From: an uncultured Clostridium sp.
GTDB lineage: Bacteria > Bacillota > Clostridia > TANB77 > CAG-508
Direction of reading: 5' to 3'
NCBI GenBank assembly: GCA_947573555.1
Contig: CANPFO010000011.1
Span: 1-34,433 of the forward strand
Length of the DNA: 34,433 bases
Part shown: positions 8,573-17,787 of the stretch, piece after piece
Numbering within the stretch: position 1 is the first letter of the stretch
Layout of the letters: each line of letters begins with the position of its first letter
Position numbers and translations under genes: made by a program
The notes under the pieces: model-generated
Told to the model about the DNA's origin: nothing
The model's database searches: none
What the model saw: only the letters and a program-made list of their open reading frames with translations

Positions 8573-8601
8573 AAAAAGCTCTGTATCATACAGAGCTTTT
8601 T
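8573..8601. terminator. Intrinsic terminator of the cassette gene, probably bidirectional
   Basis: A perfect 13-bp stem, AAAAAGCTCTGTA (8573-8585) with its complement at 8589-8601 and a 3-nt loop, begins 13 bp after the stop of the cassette gene. The T-run in the right arm serves the plus strand. The A-run in the left arm gives a U-tract for the convergent lysozyme gene, whose stop lies 13 bp away. Confidence 0.9.
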
Positions 8602-8614
8602 ATAATATTTTTCA

Positions 8615-10828
8615 CTAAAAATATTTTTTATAACAAATATTCACATCTACATCTCCATCTATTCCTTCTACTTTCCCTTTAGAACTATATTGCCACATAT
8701 CGTATTTGTTAGCATATTTATATATATTTTCTGGTAAAGAACCATCATGATTTTTATCATATTGTGCAACCCATACAGAATAGTCTGATGGTAAAGAATT
8801 TAAATTCATATAATTCTCTAACCAGTAAGAATATGAATATACTCCTACACTAAATCCAGCATTTTTTAATACTTCACAAAATTCTATACACATTCTTGTA
8901 ATTGTATCTTTTCCTAATTGTATTTGATTATCATTTTCTATATCATAAAAAATTGGTAACTCGTATTGTGTTTGATTAGTATTCTTTAAGTATTCTACAA
9001 CACTTTGAGCTTCTCTTCTTGCCTCTTCCACTGATGTTGCATATGAATAAACATATGCCCCTAAAGGAATATTTTTTCTTTTTGCTTCTCTATAATTTCT
9101 TTCAAATTGTGTATCTACCATAAGCTTTTGTTTAGAGCTACTATACCATCCAATTCTAGTAATCATATAATCAATTTGATTTGAATTAGCCAATCTATCA
9201 AAATCTATTTGTCCTTGCCAATAAGATACATCTATTCCTTTAAAATATCTTTTATATTTAGGAACAATCCTTATTTGAATTGCTTCTATTTTTTTATTTT
9301 TACCTGTAGTTCCAGCTATTTCTCCATCGATATAATAATCTGTCCAACCAATATCTTGAACATGTACTTTATATTCAACAGTATTGTCTGGCATTCCTTC
9401 TAATTCTATTTGTATTGCTTCTATTTTTAAATTACTATCTTTCATTCCTGAAAGTTGTCCATCTCTTGACCAATCAACCCATCCTATATTTTGAATATGT
9501 GTTTTATATTTTATATGAGAATTTTTAGGTGCATTTTGCAATTCAATTTGTATAGCATCAATTATTCTATTCTGTCCTGTTGTTCCTGATATTTTCCCAT
9601 TACTTTCTATTTCATTTTCATTACTAGAGCTACCTTGCAAATATGTATAATATTCTACTCCTAATGAATTTGAAATTGAATTTTTTTCTTTAACTATTTT
9701 TATTTGAATTGCCTCAATTTTCTTGTAATCTGCGATATTCCCTGCCACTTCTCCATTCTTTTTCCAATTAGACCATCCTATGTCTTGACTATGCACTCTA
9801 TAATAAACAGAATATTCTTTTGTTCCATCTAATTGTATCCTAATTCCAAATACTCTTAAATTGTGTCCAGTTGTTCCAGCTAATTCTCCATTTTTTCTCC
9901 ACTCATGCCACCCAATATTTTCTACATACACTCTATACTTTATTGACATATTAGCATTAGAATTTCTTAAAGAAATCTTTAAAGCTTCTATTTTTAGATT
10001 TCTTCCTGTTGTTCCTGATAAATCTAATTCTTGTTTTTCCTCTTGCCACCCAATATCTTGAACATGTGAACTATAAGAAACAGATAATTTATCTTCAACC
10101 TTAGGAACTATCTTTATTTCAATAGCTTCTATTTTCTTATCTTCTCCTAAAACTCCTGATATATTTCCATCATATGTCCAATTTTGCCAACCATAATCTT
10201 GTATATGTGTTCTATATGCCACAGAATATTCATTAGAACTTTCTAACCATATTTTAATTGCTTCCATTCTCAAATTCTTTTTAGTAGTTCCTATTACTTG
10301 TCCATTTGACACTGGAGTTTGCCATCCAATTCCTTGTACAAATGTAGCGTATTTTATATTAATATTTGATATATTATTTAAAAGTTCTATCTTTATAGCC
10401 TCTATTTTTAGATTTCTTCCTGTTGTTCCTGATTGCTCACCATTCTCCACATATTCTTGCCATCCAATATCCTGCACATGTGTAGAATATTTTACTCCTA
10501 GCTCATTGTTTGCTACTACATCTATAAATTCTTCATTATCTTCTATTATGTTATTTTCTTCTACTATCTCATTATCTGTTATATTATCTTGTATTACTTC
10601 ATTTTCTATTACTGTATCATCTTCTACTATTTCATTTTCTATAACATTATTTACTACTTCACCATTATCTACTATTTCATTTTTTCCTATTACACCATCT
10701 ACATCTATATTATTTTCAATTATATTATTATCTAATATTGGTTCTATGTTAGAAGCATTTGATATGATTGGTAAAATCATAGATATAATTAATATTCCTA
10801 TAATTATACAACAAATTATTTTTTTCAT
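8615..10828 (-). CDS. Secreted ChW-repeat GH25 lysozyme (muramidase)
   Basis: This 737-residue secreted protein should cleave the MurNAc-GlcNAc bond of peptidoglycan. A signal peptide (MKKIICCIIIGILIISMILP, likely cut near SNA) is followed by an acidic, repetitive N/E/I/V linker. Nine ChW repeats of about 40-48 residues follow, each with a Y-x-x-H-x-Q-x-x-GW start and a G-T-T-G...IEAIxIxL end. They fall in three triplets, every third repeat ending KIV. The GH25 domain occupies 528-737, with GIDVSYWQG (D533) and FYDIEND (D629, E631) as likely catalytic acids. Repeat 7 has lost its GW. A GTG five codons upstream overlaps the GGAGGTG site, so the ATG at 10828 is chosen. Confidence 0.92.
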   Translation of the reverse strand: MKKIICCIIIGILIISMILPIISNASNIEPILDNNIIENNIDVDGVIGKNEIVDNGEVVNNVIENEIVEDDTVIENEVIQDNITDNEIVEENNIIEDNEEFIDVVANNELGVKYSTHVQDIGWQEYVENGEQSGTTGRNLKIEAIKIELLNNISNINIKYATFVQGIGWQTPVSNGQVIGTTKKNLRMEAIKIWLESSNEYSVAYRTHIQDYGWQNWTYDGNISGVLGEDKKIEAIEIKIVPKVEDKLSVSYSSHVQDIGWQEEKQELDLSGTTGRNLKIEALKISLRNSNANMSIKYRVYVENIGWHEWRKNGELAGTTGHNLRVFGIRIQLDGTKEYSVYYRVHSQDIGWSNWKKNGEVAGNIADYKKIEAIQIKIVKEKNSISNSLGVEYYTYLQGSSSNENEIESNGKISGTTGQNRIIDAIQIELQNAPKNSHIKYKTHIQNIGWVDWSRDGQLSGMKDSNLKIEAIQIELEGMPDNTVEYKVHVQDIGWTDYYIDGEIAGTTGKNKKIEAIQIRIVPKYKRYFKGIDVSYWQGQIDFDRLANSNQIDYMITRIGWYSSSKQKLMVDTQFERNYREAKRKNIPLGAYVYSYATSVEEARREAQSVVEYLKNTNQTQYELPIFYDIENDNQIQLGKDTITRMCIEFCEVLKNAGFSVGVYSYSYWLENYMNLNSLPSDYSVWVAQYDKNHDGSLPENIYKYANKYDMWQYSSKGKVEGIDGDVDVNICYKKYF

Positions 10829-10851
10829 TTTAAACACCTCCACTAAAATTT

Positions 10852-10880
10852 ATTATAAATGCAAAATAAGGATTTTTCAA
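10852..10880 (-). promoter_or_regulatory. Sigma-A promoter of the ChW-GH25 gene
   Basis: On the minus strand TTGAAA (10875-10880) and TATAAT (10852-10857) are 17 bp apart, placing the start of transcription about 10 bp before the GGAGGTG site (10835-10841). The -35 lies inside one arm of a perfect palindrome. Confidence 0.7.
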
Positions 10881-10899
10881 TAAAAACATTGAAAAATCC
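10870..10899. promoter_or_regulatory. Perfect 12-bp palindrome overlapping the -35 of the lysozyme gene
   Basis: GGATTTTTCAAT at 10870-10881 is the exact complement of 10888-10899, with a 6-nt loop. It could be an operator that occludes the -35. Alternatively, because the minus-strand copy is followed by a T-rich stretch, it could terminate transcripts arriving from the large inverted repeat upstream. Confidence 0.55.
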
Positions 10900-10942
10900 T
10901 ATATGTAATGTTTTCCTTTATTACCATTCTTTCTTATTATAT

Positions 10943-11386
10943 CGGGATAAGGGGACGTTCCTTAAAATCCCTAATATTTGTAACCTTTTATTATAAAAAT
11001 ATATATGGTAATTTATTCATTCCATTCAAAAAGAAGTTATAATATAAGAAGTTAAGACTCTTTCACTCAGGCTAAAAAGCTATATTATATTCCTTTTAAA
11101 TTGAACAACGAATGTGCCCTGGAATAGATGTAGAAGTTCTTAATCAAATTAATTAGGGAATCTCGCTTCACGAGGGCGCTGATTAATTTGATTTAGAACT
11201 TCTAATCTATGTAGGAAGCCGAGTTGTGAAATAAAAAAGGAATATAATATAGCTTTTTCCCGTGAACATTCCTCAACTTCTTATATAACAACTTCTATTT
11301 TTCATTCCAATCAAGCATTACCATATATATTTTTATAATAAAAGGTTACAAATATTAGGGATTTTAAGGAACGTCCCCTTATTCCG
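10943..11386. repeat. 444-bp nested inverted repeat, possible MITE or structured RNA
   Basis: The outer arms 10947-11012 and 11317-11382 are a perfect 66-bp inverted repeat; allowing one mismatch they extend to 10943 and 11386. Further in, 11074-11097 and 11235-11258 pair perfectly over 24 bp. 11132-11153 and 11182-11203 pair over 22 bp with one mismatch, closing on a small CTCG/CGAG hairpin. The whole element would fold into one long hairpin. The outer tips carry AAGGGGACGTTCC. No significant ORF is inside. It begins 6 bp after the stop of the last glycan-cluster gene (11393). It fills most of the 564-bp gap to the lysozyme start. It could be a non-autonomous mobile element, a compound REP element or a non-coding RNA. 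Confidence 0.88.
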
Positions 11387-11392
11387 TTTTAG

Positions 11393-12334
11393 CTAATCTA
11401 TATTAATTTTTCTATCAACAATATATTGTGGTCTTTGTTTTGTCTCATCATAAATTCTTCCAACATATTCTGCAATAATCCATATAGATAATAATTGAAT
11501 TCCAGAAAAGAATGTCACTACCACCATAATAGATGTCCAACCTGCAGATATATTATTTAAATTAAATATATATGAGACAAAAGCATATGTCAATAAAACA
11601 ATAGATATTATAATTGATATCATTCCTAAAGCTCCTACTAACTTTAGGGGTTTTGTTGAAAAACTTATAATTCCATCTGAAGCAAGTTTTAACATTTTCT
11701 TTAAAGGATATTTTGTTTCTCCTGCAAACCTTTCTTTTCTTTCATATTCAAATGCTTTTTGCTTGTATCCTACCCAACTAAACAATCCTCTTAAAAATTT
11801 ATTATGCTCTGGTAAAGCATTTATTGTATCTACAACTTTTCTATCTACTAATCTAAAATCTCCAGTATCTTTAGGAATCTCAACATCAGATAAAGCATTT
11901 AAAGTTTTATAAAACATTTTAGCAGTAAATAATTTAAAAATACTTTCTCCATCTCTAGATTTTCTTTTTCCATAAATAACTTCATTTCCGTCTTCCCATA
12001 ATTTAAGCATATCTGGTATTAGTTCTGGTGGATCTTGAAGGTCAGCATCCATTATTACAATTGCATCTCCTGTAACATATTGAAGACCTGCTGTAACAGC
12101 AGCTTGATGTCCAAAGTTTCTAGAAAAAGAAATTACCTTAACATTAACATCTTCCTCTGCTATTTTTTGTAATATCTCTAATGTTTTATCTTTACTTCCA
12201 TCATTTACAAAAATAATTTCATGTTCATAGTTCTCTAATTTTACTAAATTCTCTTTTACTCTTTTGTAACACTCTTCTGCTACTTTTTCTTCGTAATACA
12301 TTGGTATAACTAATGTTACTTTACTTTTCTCCAT
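11393..12334 (-). CDS. GtrB-like polyprenyl-phosphate glycosyltransferase (GT2)
   Basis: This 313-residue protein is a family 2 glycosyltransferase of the DPM1/GtrB type, which loads a sugar from a nucleotide donor onto undecaprenyl phosphate at the inner membrane face. The GT-A domain starts VTLVIPMYYEE, VNDGSKDKT lies at about 43-51, and the metal-binding MDADLQD at 95-101. Two C-terminal transmembrane segments span about 230-260 and 265-290, as in GtrB. The frame opens with a TTG at 12370, but the ATG at 12334 has a GGAAG site at correct spacing and fits the family start. It follows the GtrA gene by 46 bp, the classic GtrA-GtrB pairing. It is the last gene of the cluster. Confidence 0.9.
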   Translation of the reverse strand: MEKSKVTLVIPMYYEEKVAEECYKRVKENLVKLENYEHEIIFVNDGSKDKTLEILQKIAEEDVNVKVISFSRNFGHQAAVTAGLQYVTGDAIVIMDADLQDPPELIPDMLKLWEDGNEVIYGKRKSRDGESIFKLFTAKMFYKTLNALSDVEIPKDTGDFRLVDRKVVDTINALPEHNKFLRGLFSWVGYKQKAFEYERKERFAGETKYPLKKMLKLASDGIISFSTKPLKLVGALGMISIIISIVLLTYAFVSYIFNLNNISAGWTSIMVVVTFFSGIQLLSIWIIAEYVGRIYDETKQRPQYIVDRKINID

Positions 12335-12380
12335 TTTTGTTACTTCCTTTCTTGTAAAATATATTAACAATATATTTAAG

Positions 12381-12797
12381 TTACTTTTTTCTAAAAATAA
12401 TCAATTTACTAAAAACATAATTTACTATAACAACCATAACTTGTGTTACAAATTTTGAAATTATATCATTTATATGTAATACTTTTACCATTAAAGCAAA
12501 AGTTCCAACATCACACAATATTCCTGATGCAATTCTTGCTAAAAAGAATGTTACTACTTCTTTTACCAATTCTTTTATTCCATGTGTTTTACTTTCAAAT
12601 ACAAATATTTTATTTGTTATATAAGCAAATAATACTGAGCAAAACCAAGATATTCCGCTACTTACAACCTCATCTATTCCTATTAATTTAGCAACTATAT
12701 AATAAGTTACAAAATTAACAATTGTTGATAATACTCCAAATATTAGATAATTTAGTATTTCTTTATATTTCTTATATAGTTCTTTAATTTTTTCCAA
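12381..12797 (-). CDS. GtrA-family membrane protein (putative lipid-linked sugar flippase)
   Basis: This 138-residue protein has four transmembrane segments and the GtrA signatures NYLIFGVLSTIVNF near the N-terminus, ITNKIFVFES in the middle and NYVFSKLIIFRKK at the end. GtrA proteins are thought to move undecaprenyl-phosphate-linked sugars across the membrane for transfer outside. It overlaps the end of the upstream GT-C-like gene by 14 bp and starts with TTG, preceded by a GAGG site 8 bp away. With the downstream GtrB-like enzyme it forms two of the three components of a side-sugar transfer system. Confidence 0.9.
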   Translation of the reverse strand: MEKIKELYKKYKEILNYLIFGVLSTIVNFVTYYIVAKLIGIDEVVSSGISWFCSVLFAYITNKIFVFESKTHGIKELVKEVVTFFLARIASGILCDVGTFALMVKVLHINDIISKFVTQVMVVIVNYVFSKLIIFRKK

Positions 12798-14526
12798 CTT
12801 TGTTTCCTCTTTCTATTTTATTTTGTATTATACAATAAATCTTATCTTTAAAGCAATATATTATAAATAATATAATACCAAAAAATGAAACTATTTTTGT
12901 TATATTCATAATTGTTGAGCCTGTATATTGAATACTAATTGTTCCTATATTATTTTCTTTTATATTAATCTCTAAAAATCCATTTTCAGATTCTACTAAA
13001 TTAATTTTCTCTCCATTCAGTGTTGCATTATATCCTATATAGTAGATATATGGCAATTCTATTTTTAAGTTTGTAGAATTATTTTCAACTATCTCAAAGT
13101 TCATTTTTGTTCCATTTTTATTTTCATTCTCAATTTTGCCTTGACCTTCTGTAATAATCGCCTTGTCTTCCCTATTTGCTACATAATCCATATTATTCCT
13201 TGCTTTTGTTGGAAAATATTCAAAATTAGAACAATTTACAACTGCAAATTTAGAATTAATCATTGCATTTTCATCAAATGTTTGTACATACTGTAAATTA
13301 AAGAAATATGGCATAATATATATTAAAATTGATAAAATTGCTATTGCAATATATTTTGATTTTATATCTTCAAATTCATAATCTATAGTCATTCCCGCAG
13401 CTATAGTTAATAAAAATGTTGCAGGCATTAATAATCTCCATGGCACTTGTATCATTACAAATACATCTGGAACATATTTCCAAGGAAACAATCCTGTTGT
13501 TGCAAAAACACACCCCAATCCCAATATTAGAAAATATAGATAATGTTTTTTAGTTTCTTTCTTCATTTTTTTCAAAACAAAAGGTACAAAAAGTAATGGT
13601 ATTATAATTTGTAAACCTATTGCAAAACTTAATTCATTTTTCACATCATTAGGATCACCTAATTCAAATGACCTTCCTGGCTTAAAACTATTATCAAATA
13701 GCTGTCTTATATGTACTACTTGTTTAACTAATCCATCTCTTGTCATCATAAATCCATCTTCAAAAGCTGCATAATCTGCTGACATTTTACTTTCTAATAA
13801 TGGTCCATAAAAAAACGCTACTATTGTCAATATAAATATAGCATCTATAAATAGTTTACTTAAAACTTTTTTATCTTTTAGTTTTGTTATATTTACTAAA
13901 ACATATATTATAGAAATAATTGCTATTAATAATGTACTAATATTATGTGATAACATTATTCCAACTGCACCAATTATTACTAAATAGTCTTTTTTTCCAT
14001 CTTTATTAAATAAATTATATAATCCTTGAAATAATATTGGCATAAACGCAAATGTTAATACTTCTCCTATTGCTAATCTTACATAAATATCTGTTATTCT
14101 ATAAGGTGCTGTTATATATATAATTGCTGTTAGTAAAGATATTTTCTTTTTTCCAGTAATTTCAATCATTAATTTATACATACCTATTGCAGATATTAAT
14201 GTTAATAATACTAATACTGCTTTCATGGCAATTGTATATGTTGGAAGTATTAATTTAAATAATGCTCCTATATATGTAACTAATGGTGGGTAAAATAAGT
14301 TCCAAGAAAATCCAAAACCATTTCCCCATTGCATAACTACTTCTGGCAAAAATTGACCATCCTGAATCCCTGCTATTGTTCCAAATATTCTCATAATATG
14401 ATAATGTCCATCATGTGTATCAATAAATCCAGTTTTAAATAAAGGTAAACTAATTATCAATACTACTATTATTAATATTATATATTCTATATATTTTATA
14501 TTTATCTTTTTCATTATTACTACCAT
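12784..14526 (-). CDS. Polytopic GT-C-like membrane protein (PTPS-related / YfhO-like)
   Basis: This 580-residue protein has about 11-13 transmembrane segments and a C-terminal extracellular beta-rich part followed by a last helix. The first extracytoplasmic loop carries FIDTHDGHYHIMRIF, an acidic/histidine motif like that of the 6-pyruvoyl-tetrahydropterin-synthase-related and YfhO-type membrane families. In GT-C enzymes the catalytic acid sits in this loop. The likely role is moving a sugar from a lipid carrier to a wall polymer outside the cell. Its gene lies just upstream of GtrA and GtrB-like genes, supporting a three-component system. The ATG at 14526 is used; another at 14514 is possible. 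Confidence 0.7.
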   Translation of the reverse strand: MVVIMKKINIKYIEYIILIIVVLIISLPLFKTGFIDTHDGHYHIMRIFGTIAGIQDGQFLPEVVMQWGNGFGFSWNLFYPPLVTYIGALFKLILPTYTIAMKAVLVLLTLISAIGMYKLMIEITGKKKISLLTAIIYITAPYRITDIYVRLAIGEVLTFAFMPILFQGLYNLFNKDGKKDYLVIIGAVGIMLSHNISTLLIAIISIIYVLVNITKLKDKKVLSKLFIDAIFILTIVAFFYGPLLESKMSADYAAFEDGFMMTRDGLVKQVVHIRQLFDNSFKPGRSFELGDPNDVKNELSFAIGLQIIIPLLFVPFVLKKMKKETKKHYLYFLILGLGCVFATTGLFPWKYVPDVFVMIQVPWRLLMPATFLLTIAAGMTIDYEFEDIKSKYIAIAILSILIYIMPYFFNLQYVQTFDENAMINSKFAVVNCSNFEYFPTKARNNMDYVANREDKAIITEGQGKIENENKNGTKMNFEIVENNSTNLKIELPYIYYIGYNATLNGEKINLVESENGFLEINIKENNIGTISIQYTGSTIMNITKIVSFFGIILFIIYCFKDKIYCIIQNKIERGNKVGKN

Positions 14527-14537
14527 TCTCTCTCTTT

Positions 14538-14912
14538 TTATCTTTTATAATTCATTAATAATATCCCTATTATTACTATAATCGCTCCACCTACAGATTG
14601 AAAACTCATTTCATCTTTAAAAATAACATAAGAAGCAATTAATGTTAAAATCTGTGCAATTCCTGTTGTTAATGGTACTATATAACTTAAATCAAACATC
14701 ATTATTATTTTGGTGTATAAAAGGAAGCTACATATATAACATAAAAATCCTAAACCACTAACTAAGCTTATTCCAAATGTTAATTCTTTATTTGCAATTG
14801 AAATAGTTCCAGAATTGCCTCCCATTTTCATTAAAACTAAGCCTGCAACTGTTAACAATAAATATATTACTATTAATATAATCTTCATAATATTTTTTCT
14901 CCTCTTATCCAT
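14538..14912 (-). CDS. Small SMR/EamA-like membrane transporter (putative lipid-linked sugar flippase)
   Basis: This 124-residue protein has four transmembrane helices in the drug/metabolite transporter pattern. LLTVAGLVLMKMG at the end of helix 1 and LSYIVPLTTGIAQILT in helix 3 are typical of SMR/EamA proteins such as the ArnE/ArnF flippase subunits. Placed directly after a polyprenyl-phosphate sugar synthase-like gene, with 8 bp overlap, it probably flips the lipid-linked sugar made by that enzyme. It might start at the second ATG (14888), which has a GAGGAG site 10 bp upstream and would give the usual short N-terminus. Confidence 0.75.
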   Translation of the reverse strand: MDKRRKNIMKIILIVIYLLLTVAGLVLMKMGGNSGTISIANKELTFGISLVSGLGFLCYICSFLLYTKIIMMFDLSYIVPLTTGIAQILTLIASYVIFKDEMSFQSVGGAIIVIIGILLMNYKR

Positions 14913-15861
14913 CGTTTTCTTCTTTCCTTTTTAAATTCTCTATCTGTTCATATTTTAGCAAATTTAATTGGTAATTCTCTTTATTTATTTTTACAACTGT
15001 GTCTAATATTACACCACATTGCCCTATTATCACAGATAATATTACAAGACCTGTTGCAAGTATTGCAGAAGGAACTTTTGTTATATATCTAGTTTTAAAA
15101 AATTCTGCTATAACTGGAGCCCCAACAAAAATGCCTAACAAAAATATAATTATAGCTATATATGTGAAAAATCTTAATGGTTTATAATTTTTATACATCT
15201 TTACTATTGTTTTAACAACTTTTAATCCATCACTAACAGTATTAAGCTTTGAAGTACTGCCTTCTGGTCTATCTCTATAATCTATTGGAATTTCCTTTAT
15301 TACAAACCCTTTATCTAAAGCATATAAAGACATTTCTGTTTCTATTTCAAATTTAGGTGTCATAACAGGCATATTTTTTACAAACTTTTTATTAAAAGCT
15401 CTATATCCTGTCATAATATCTTTTAGTTTAGTTTTAAATAAAACATTTATAGCTTTTTTTACTAAATTGTTTCCAAACTCATGAAAAGGTCTTTTATTCT
15501 CTTTTTGATATGTTCCATTTGAAAGTCTATCTCCTATGCACATATCAGCCTTTCCCTCTTCTACAGGTTTTATTAATTCATGTACAAATTCTGCTGGATA
15601 TGTGTCATCTCCATCAACCATTATATAAATATCTGCATCAATATCATAGAACATACTTCTTACAACATTTCCTTTACCTTGTTTATATTCATGTCTCAAT
15701 ATTGCTCCATTTTTAATTGCTATTTCTGCTGTTTTATCTTTCGAATTATTGTCATATACATAAATATCTGCTTTTGGCAATTCTCTTTTAAAGTCTTTTA
15801 TTACTTTTTCAATCGTTTGTTCTTCATTATAACATGGTATTAATACTGCTATTTTACTCAT
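14905..15861 (-). CDS. Dolichol-phosphate-mannose-synthase-like glycosyltransferase (GT2)
   Basis: This 318-residue GT2 enzyme has IAVLIPCYNEEQTIEK at its start, DNNSKDKTAE at 37-46, the metal site MVDGDDTYPA at 81-90, and the SxLNTVSDGLKVVKT region typical of DPM-like enzymes. Two C-terminal transmembrane segments (about 230-250 and 265-290) anchor it. It should attach a sugar to a polyprenyl phosphate on the cytoplasmic face. It has an AAGGAG site before the ATG, sits 10 bp after the upstream GT-C-like gene and overlaps the SMR-like gene by 8 bp. Confidence 0.88.
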   Translation of the reverse strand: MSKIAVLIPCYNEEQTIEKVIKDFKRELPKADIYVYDNNSKDKTAEIAIKNGAILRHEYKQGKGNVVRSMFYDIDADIYIMVDGDDTYPAEFVHELIKPVEEGKADMCIGDRLSNGTYQKENKRPFHEFGNNLVKKAINVLFKTKLKDIMTGYRAFNKKFVKNMPVMTPKFEIETEMSLYALDKGFVIKEIPIDYRDRPEGSTSKLNTVSDGLKVVKTIVKMYKNYKPLRFFTYIAIIIFLLGIFVGAPVIAEFFKTRYITKVPSAILATGLVILSVIIGQCGVILDTVVKINKENYQLNLLKYEQIENLKRKEENDG

Positions 15862-15871
15862 ATAATTCTCC

Positions 15872-17776
15872 TTATTCTACAATACTTAAAATAACTCTAT
15901 TTTCGCTTAACTTGTTTACTTTTAACAATTTATTATTTAAAGATTCAAAATTTTGTATATTATAATTTCCCTCAATTAATTCTCCATATATCTTTATAAA
16001 TTGTTCGTCTACTTGTGCTATAAACACATAGTTAAATTCTTCGTCAATCAATTTTTTCTCCAATTCTTCTTTTGAAATATCATAACTCCATATATCTGCC
16101 TCATAATATTTAGGTCCTAAACTCCATTCATACATTAAATTAGTTACTATTGGAGAAATAGAATATCTTAGTTTATGATAATCATATCCTCCTCCATTGT
16201 TTTGGTATACTAAATATACTTTATCATCTAAATTCACTTTACTTTTTATTATGCTTGCTTCCCAAGCAATTTCTGGAGTAATTCCAGTTACACCTTTTCT
16301 TGAACTTATGTCTAGTATACTCAAAGCACTTGTTGGATATATACATAATGCAATAACCACTAATGCTGATATTATCTGATATCTATTTTTACTATTTAAA
16401 GCTATACTTGCTCCTCCAATTATCCAAGCAATAAAATATGTTGTTATATATCTTGAATAACTTGCTAAAGCTCTTCCTTCTGTTTCGGTAAATGCAAACA
16501 TAAATGTTGCTAATAATAATAAACAGTATAACACAAATCCTATATTAAATGATAGTATAAATGTTAAAATTCTTTTCTTTTCTTGCTTATCTTGATTAAA
16601 AACATATATTACAAATCCCATTATATTTAATATAGCAAATAATTTTATAGTAGTAACTGTACTCTTTAAACTTCCTACAATAGCTCCGATATTTAAGTTA
16701 TCATAAAAGCTTCTTGCTATATCTATATATTTTGGATTATCTGTATTTATTAGCATTACTGCTTTTAAATACTGTTTTATTTCAATTTGAGATATTGCAT
16801 TTTTATCATGTCTATCATCTAAATATCTATCATTTGCTCCACAATATATCTTCCAAGTACCATATAGCCCCAAAGCTATAATTAATACTAATACTATAAT
16901 TCCAAAATTCTTAAAGTTCTCTTTTGTTACTTTCTTATCCTCTATTACTCTTAGCAATATTTTATTAAAAAATAACTGCATTAAAATGATTCCAAGTAAT
17001 AATAATCCTGTATCTTTTAATAGTGGCATCGAAATCATTATTAGAAATAAATTTATTTTGTCTTCTTTGCCATCCAGTTTAAATGCCAAATACATTCCTG
17101 TTGTAAATAAAAATCCTAATAATAAATCAATATAAATTGATGTCAATTGGAAATTACATAATTTTATTGAAACATATACAATAATCCAAAATATTAATAA
17201 TTTTAAAATTCCTCTAAAATTATATTTCTCATTTTTACAAATTGGTAATAATAATGTTATTATAAAGAAATTGATTGCAATATATGAAATATCTTCTGCG
17301 AATCCTCCATTTAGTTTACAAAAGAAATATTCAATTAATCCCGCCAATGGTGTATAGACCACATGAACTCCATCATAAATATTATTAGACCAAAATAAGT
17401 CATGTTGCACCATTGCCTTTAAATTTGCTCCCCAATGAGAAAACTCATCCCATTCATAATAATTTGTATCTTTTACAACAATTACCATAAATAATACTGT
17501 AAATATATAGAAAAGTATTCCAGGCGTAATTATTTCTGTTATTTTAATATTTCTCTTTATTAAACTATAAATTGTATAAATAATTGAAACTATTGATACA
17601 AAATATATAAAATAGACAGCATATTTCATTAAGTTGAATAATCCTGCAATATATAAAAATATAGCAATTGACAAAACTGTAATTAATACTGAACTTTCTT
17701 GCTTAAACTTAAATTTTTGAGTTATAACTGATGCTATTGATATACATATTATTGTTGCAATTATAGCTACTAACAT
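15872..17776 (-). CDS. Large polytopic membrane protein, GT-C glycosyltransferase-like
   Basis: This 634-residue protein has about 11-13 predicted transmembrane segments and a C-terminal soluble part of roughly 130 residues. An acidic motif YYEWDEFSHWGANLKAM lies in an early extracytoplasmic loop (about residue 105-120), where GT-C transferases carry their catalytic acid. FCKLNGG and a charged ANDRYLDDRH loop follow. No specific family is recognised. The context, between GT2 genes in a surface-glycan operon, suggests a lipid-carrier-dependent sugar transferase. An O-antigen polymerase is the main alternative. The start has an AGGAGGT site 6 bp upstream. Confidence 0.65.
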   Translation of the reverse strand: MLVAIIATIICISIASVITQKFKFKQESSVLITVLSIAIFLYIAGLFNLMKYAVYFIYFVSIVSIIYTIYSLIKRNIKITEIITPGILFYIFTVLFMVIVVKDTNYYEWDEFSHWGANLKAMVQHDLFWSNNIYDGVHVVYTPLAGLIEYFFCKLNGGFAEDISYIAINFFIITLLLPICKNEKYNFRGILKLLIFWIIVYVSIKLCNFQLTSIYIDLLLGFLFTTGMYLAFKLDGKEDKINLFLIMISMPLLKDTGLLLLGIILMQLFFNKILLRVIEDKKVTKENFKNFGIIVLVLIIALGLYGTWKIYCGANDRYLDDRHDKNAISQIEIKQYLKAVMLINTDNPKYIDIARSFYDNLNIGAIVGSLKSTVTTIKLFAILNIMGFVIYVFNQDKQEKKRILTFILSFNIGFVLYCLLLLATFMFAFTETEGRALASYSRYITTYFIAWIIGGASIALNSKNRYQIISALVVIALCIYPTSALSILDISSRKGVTGITPEIAWEASIIKSKVNLDDKVYLVYQNNGGGYDYHKLRYSISPIVTNLMYEWSLGPKYYEADIWSYDISKEELEKKLIDEEFNYVFIAQVDEQFIKIYGELIEGNYNIQNFESLNNKLLKVNKLSENRVILSIVE

Positions 17777-17787
17777 ATCTTTACCTC

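Noticed and set aside
10943..11386. Retron or CRISPR-like reading of the large inverted repeat
   Set aside because: There is no reverse transcriptase, no cas gene and no regularly spaced direct repeats anywhere in the window; only nested inverted arms are seen.
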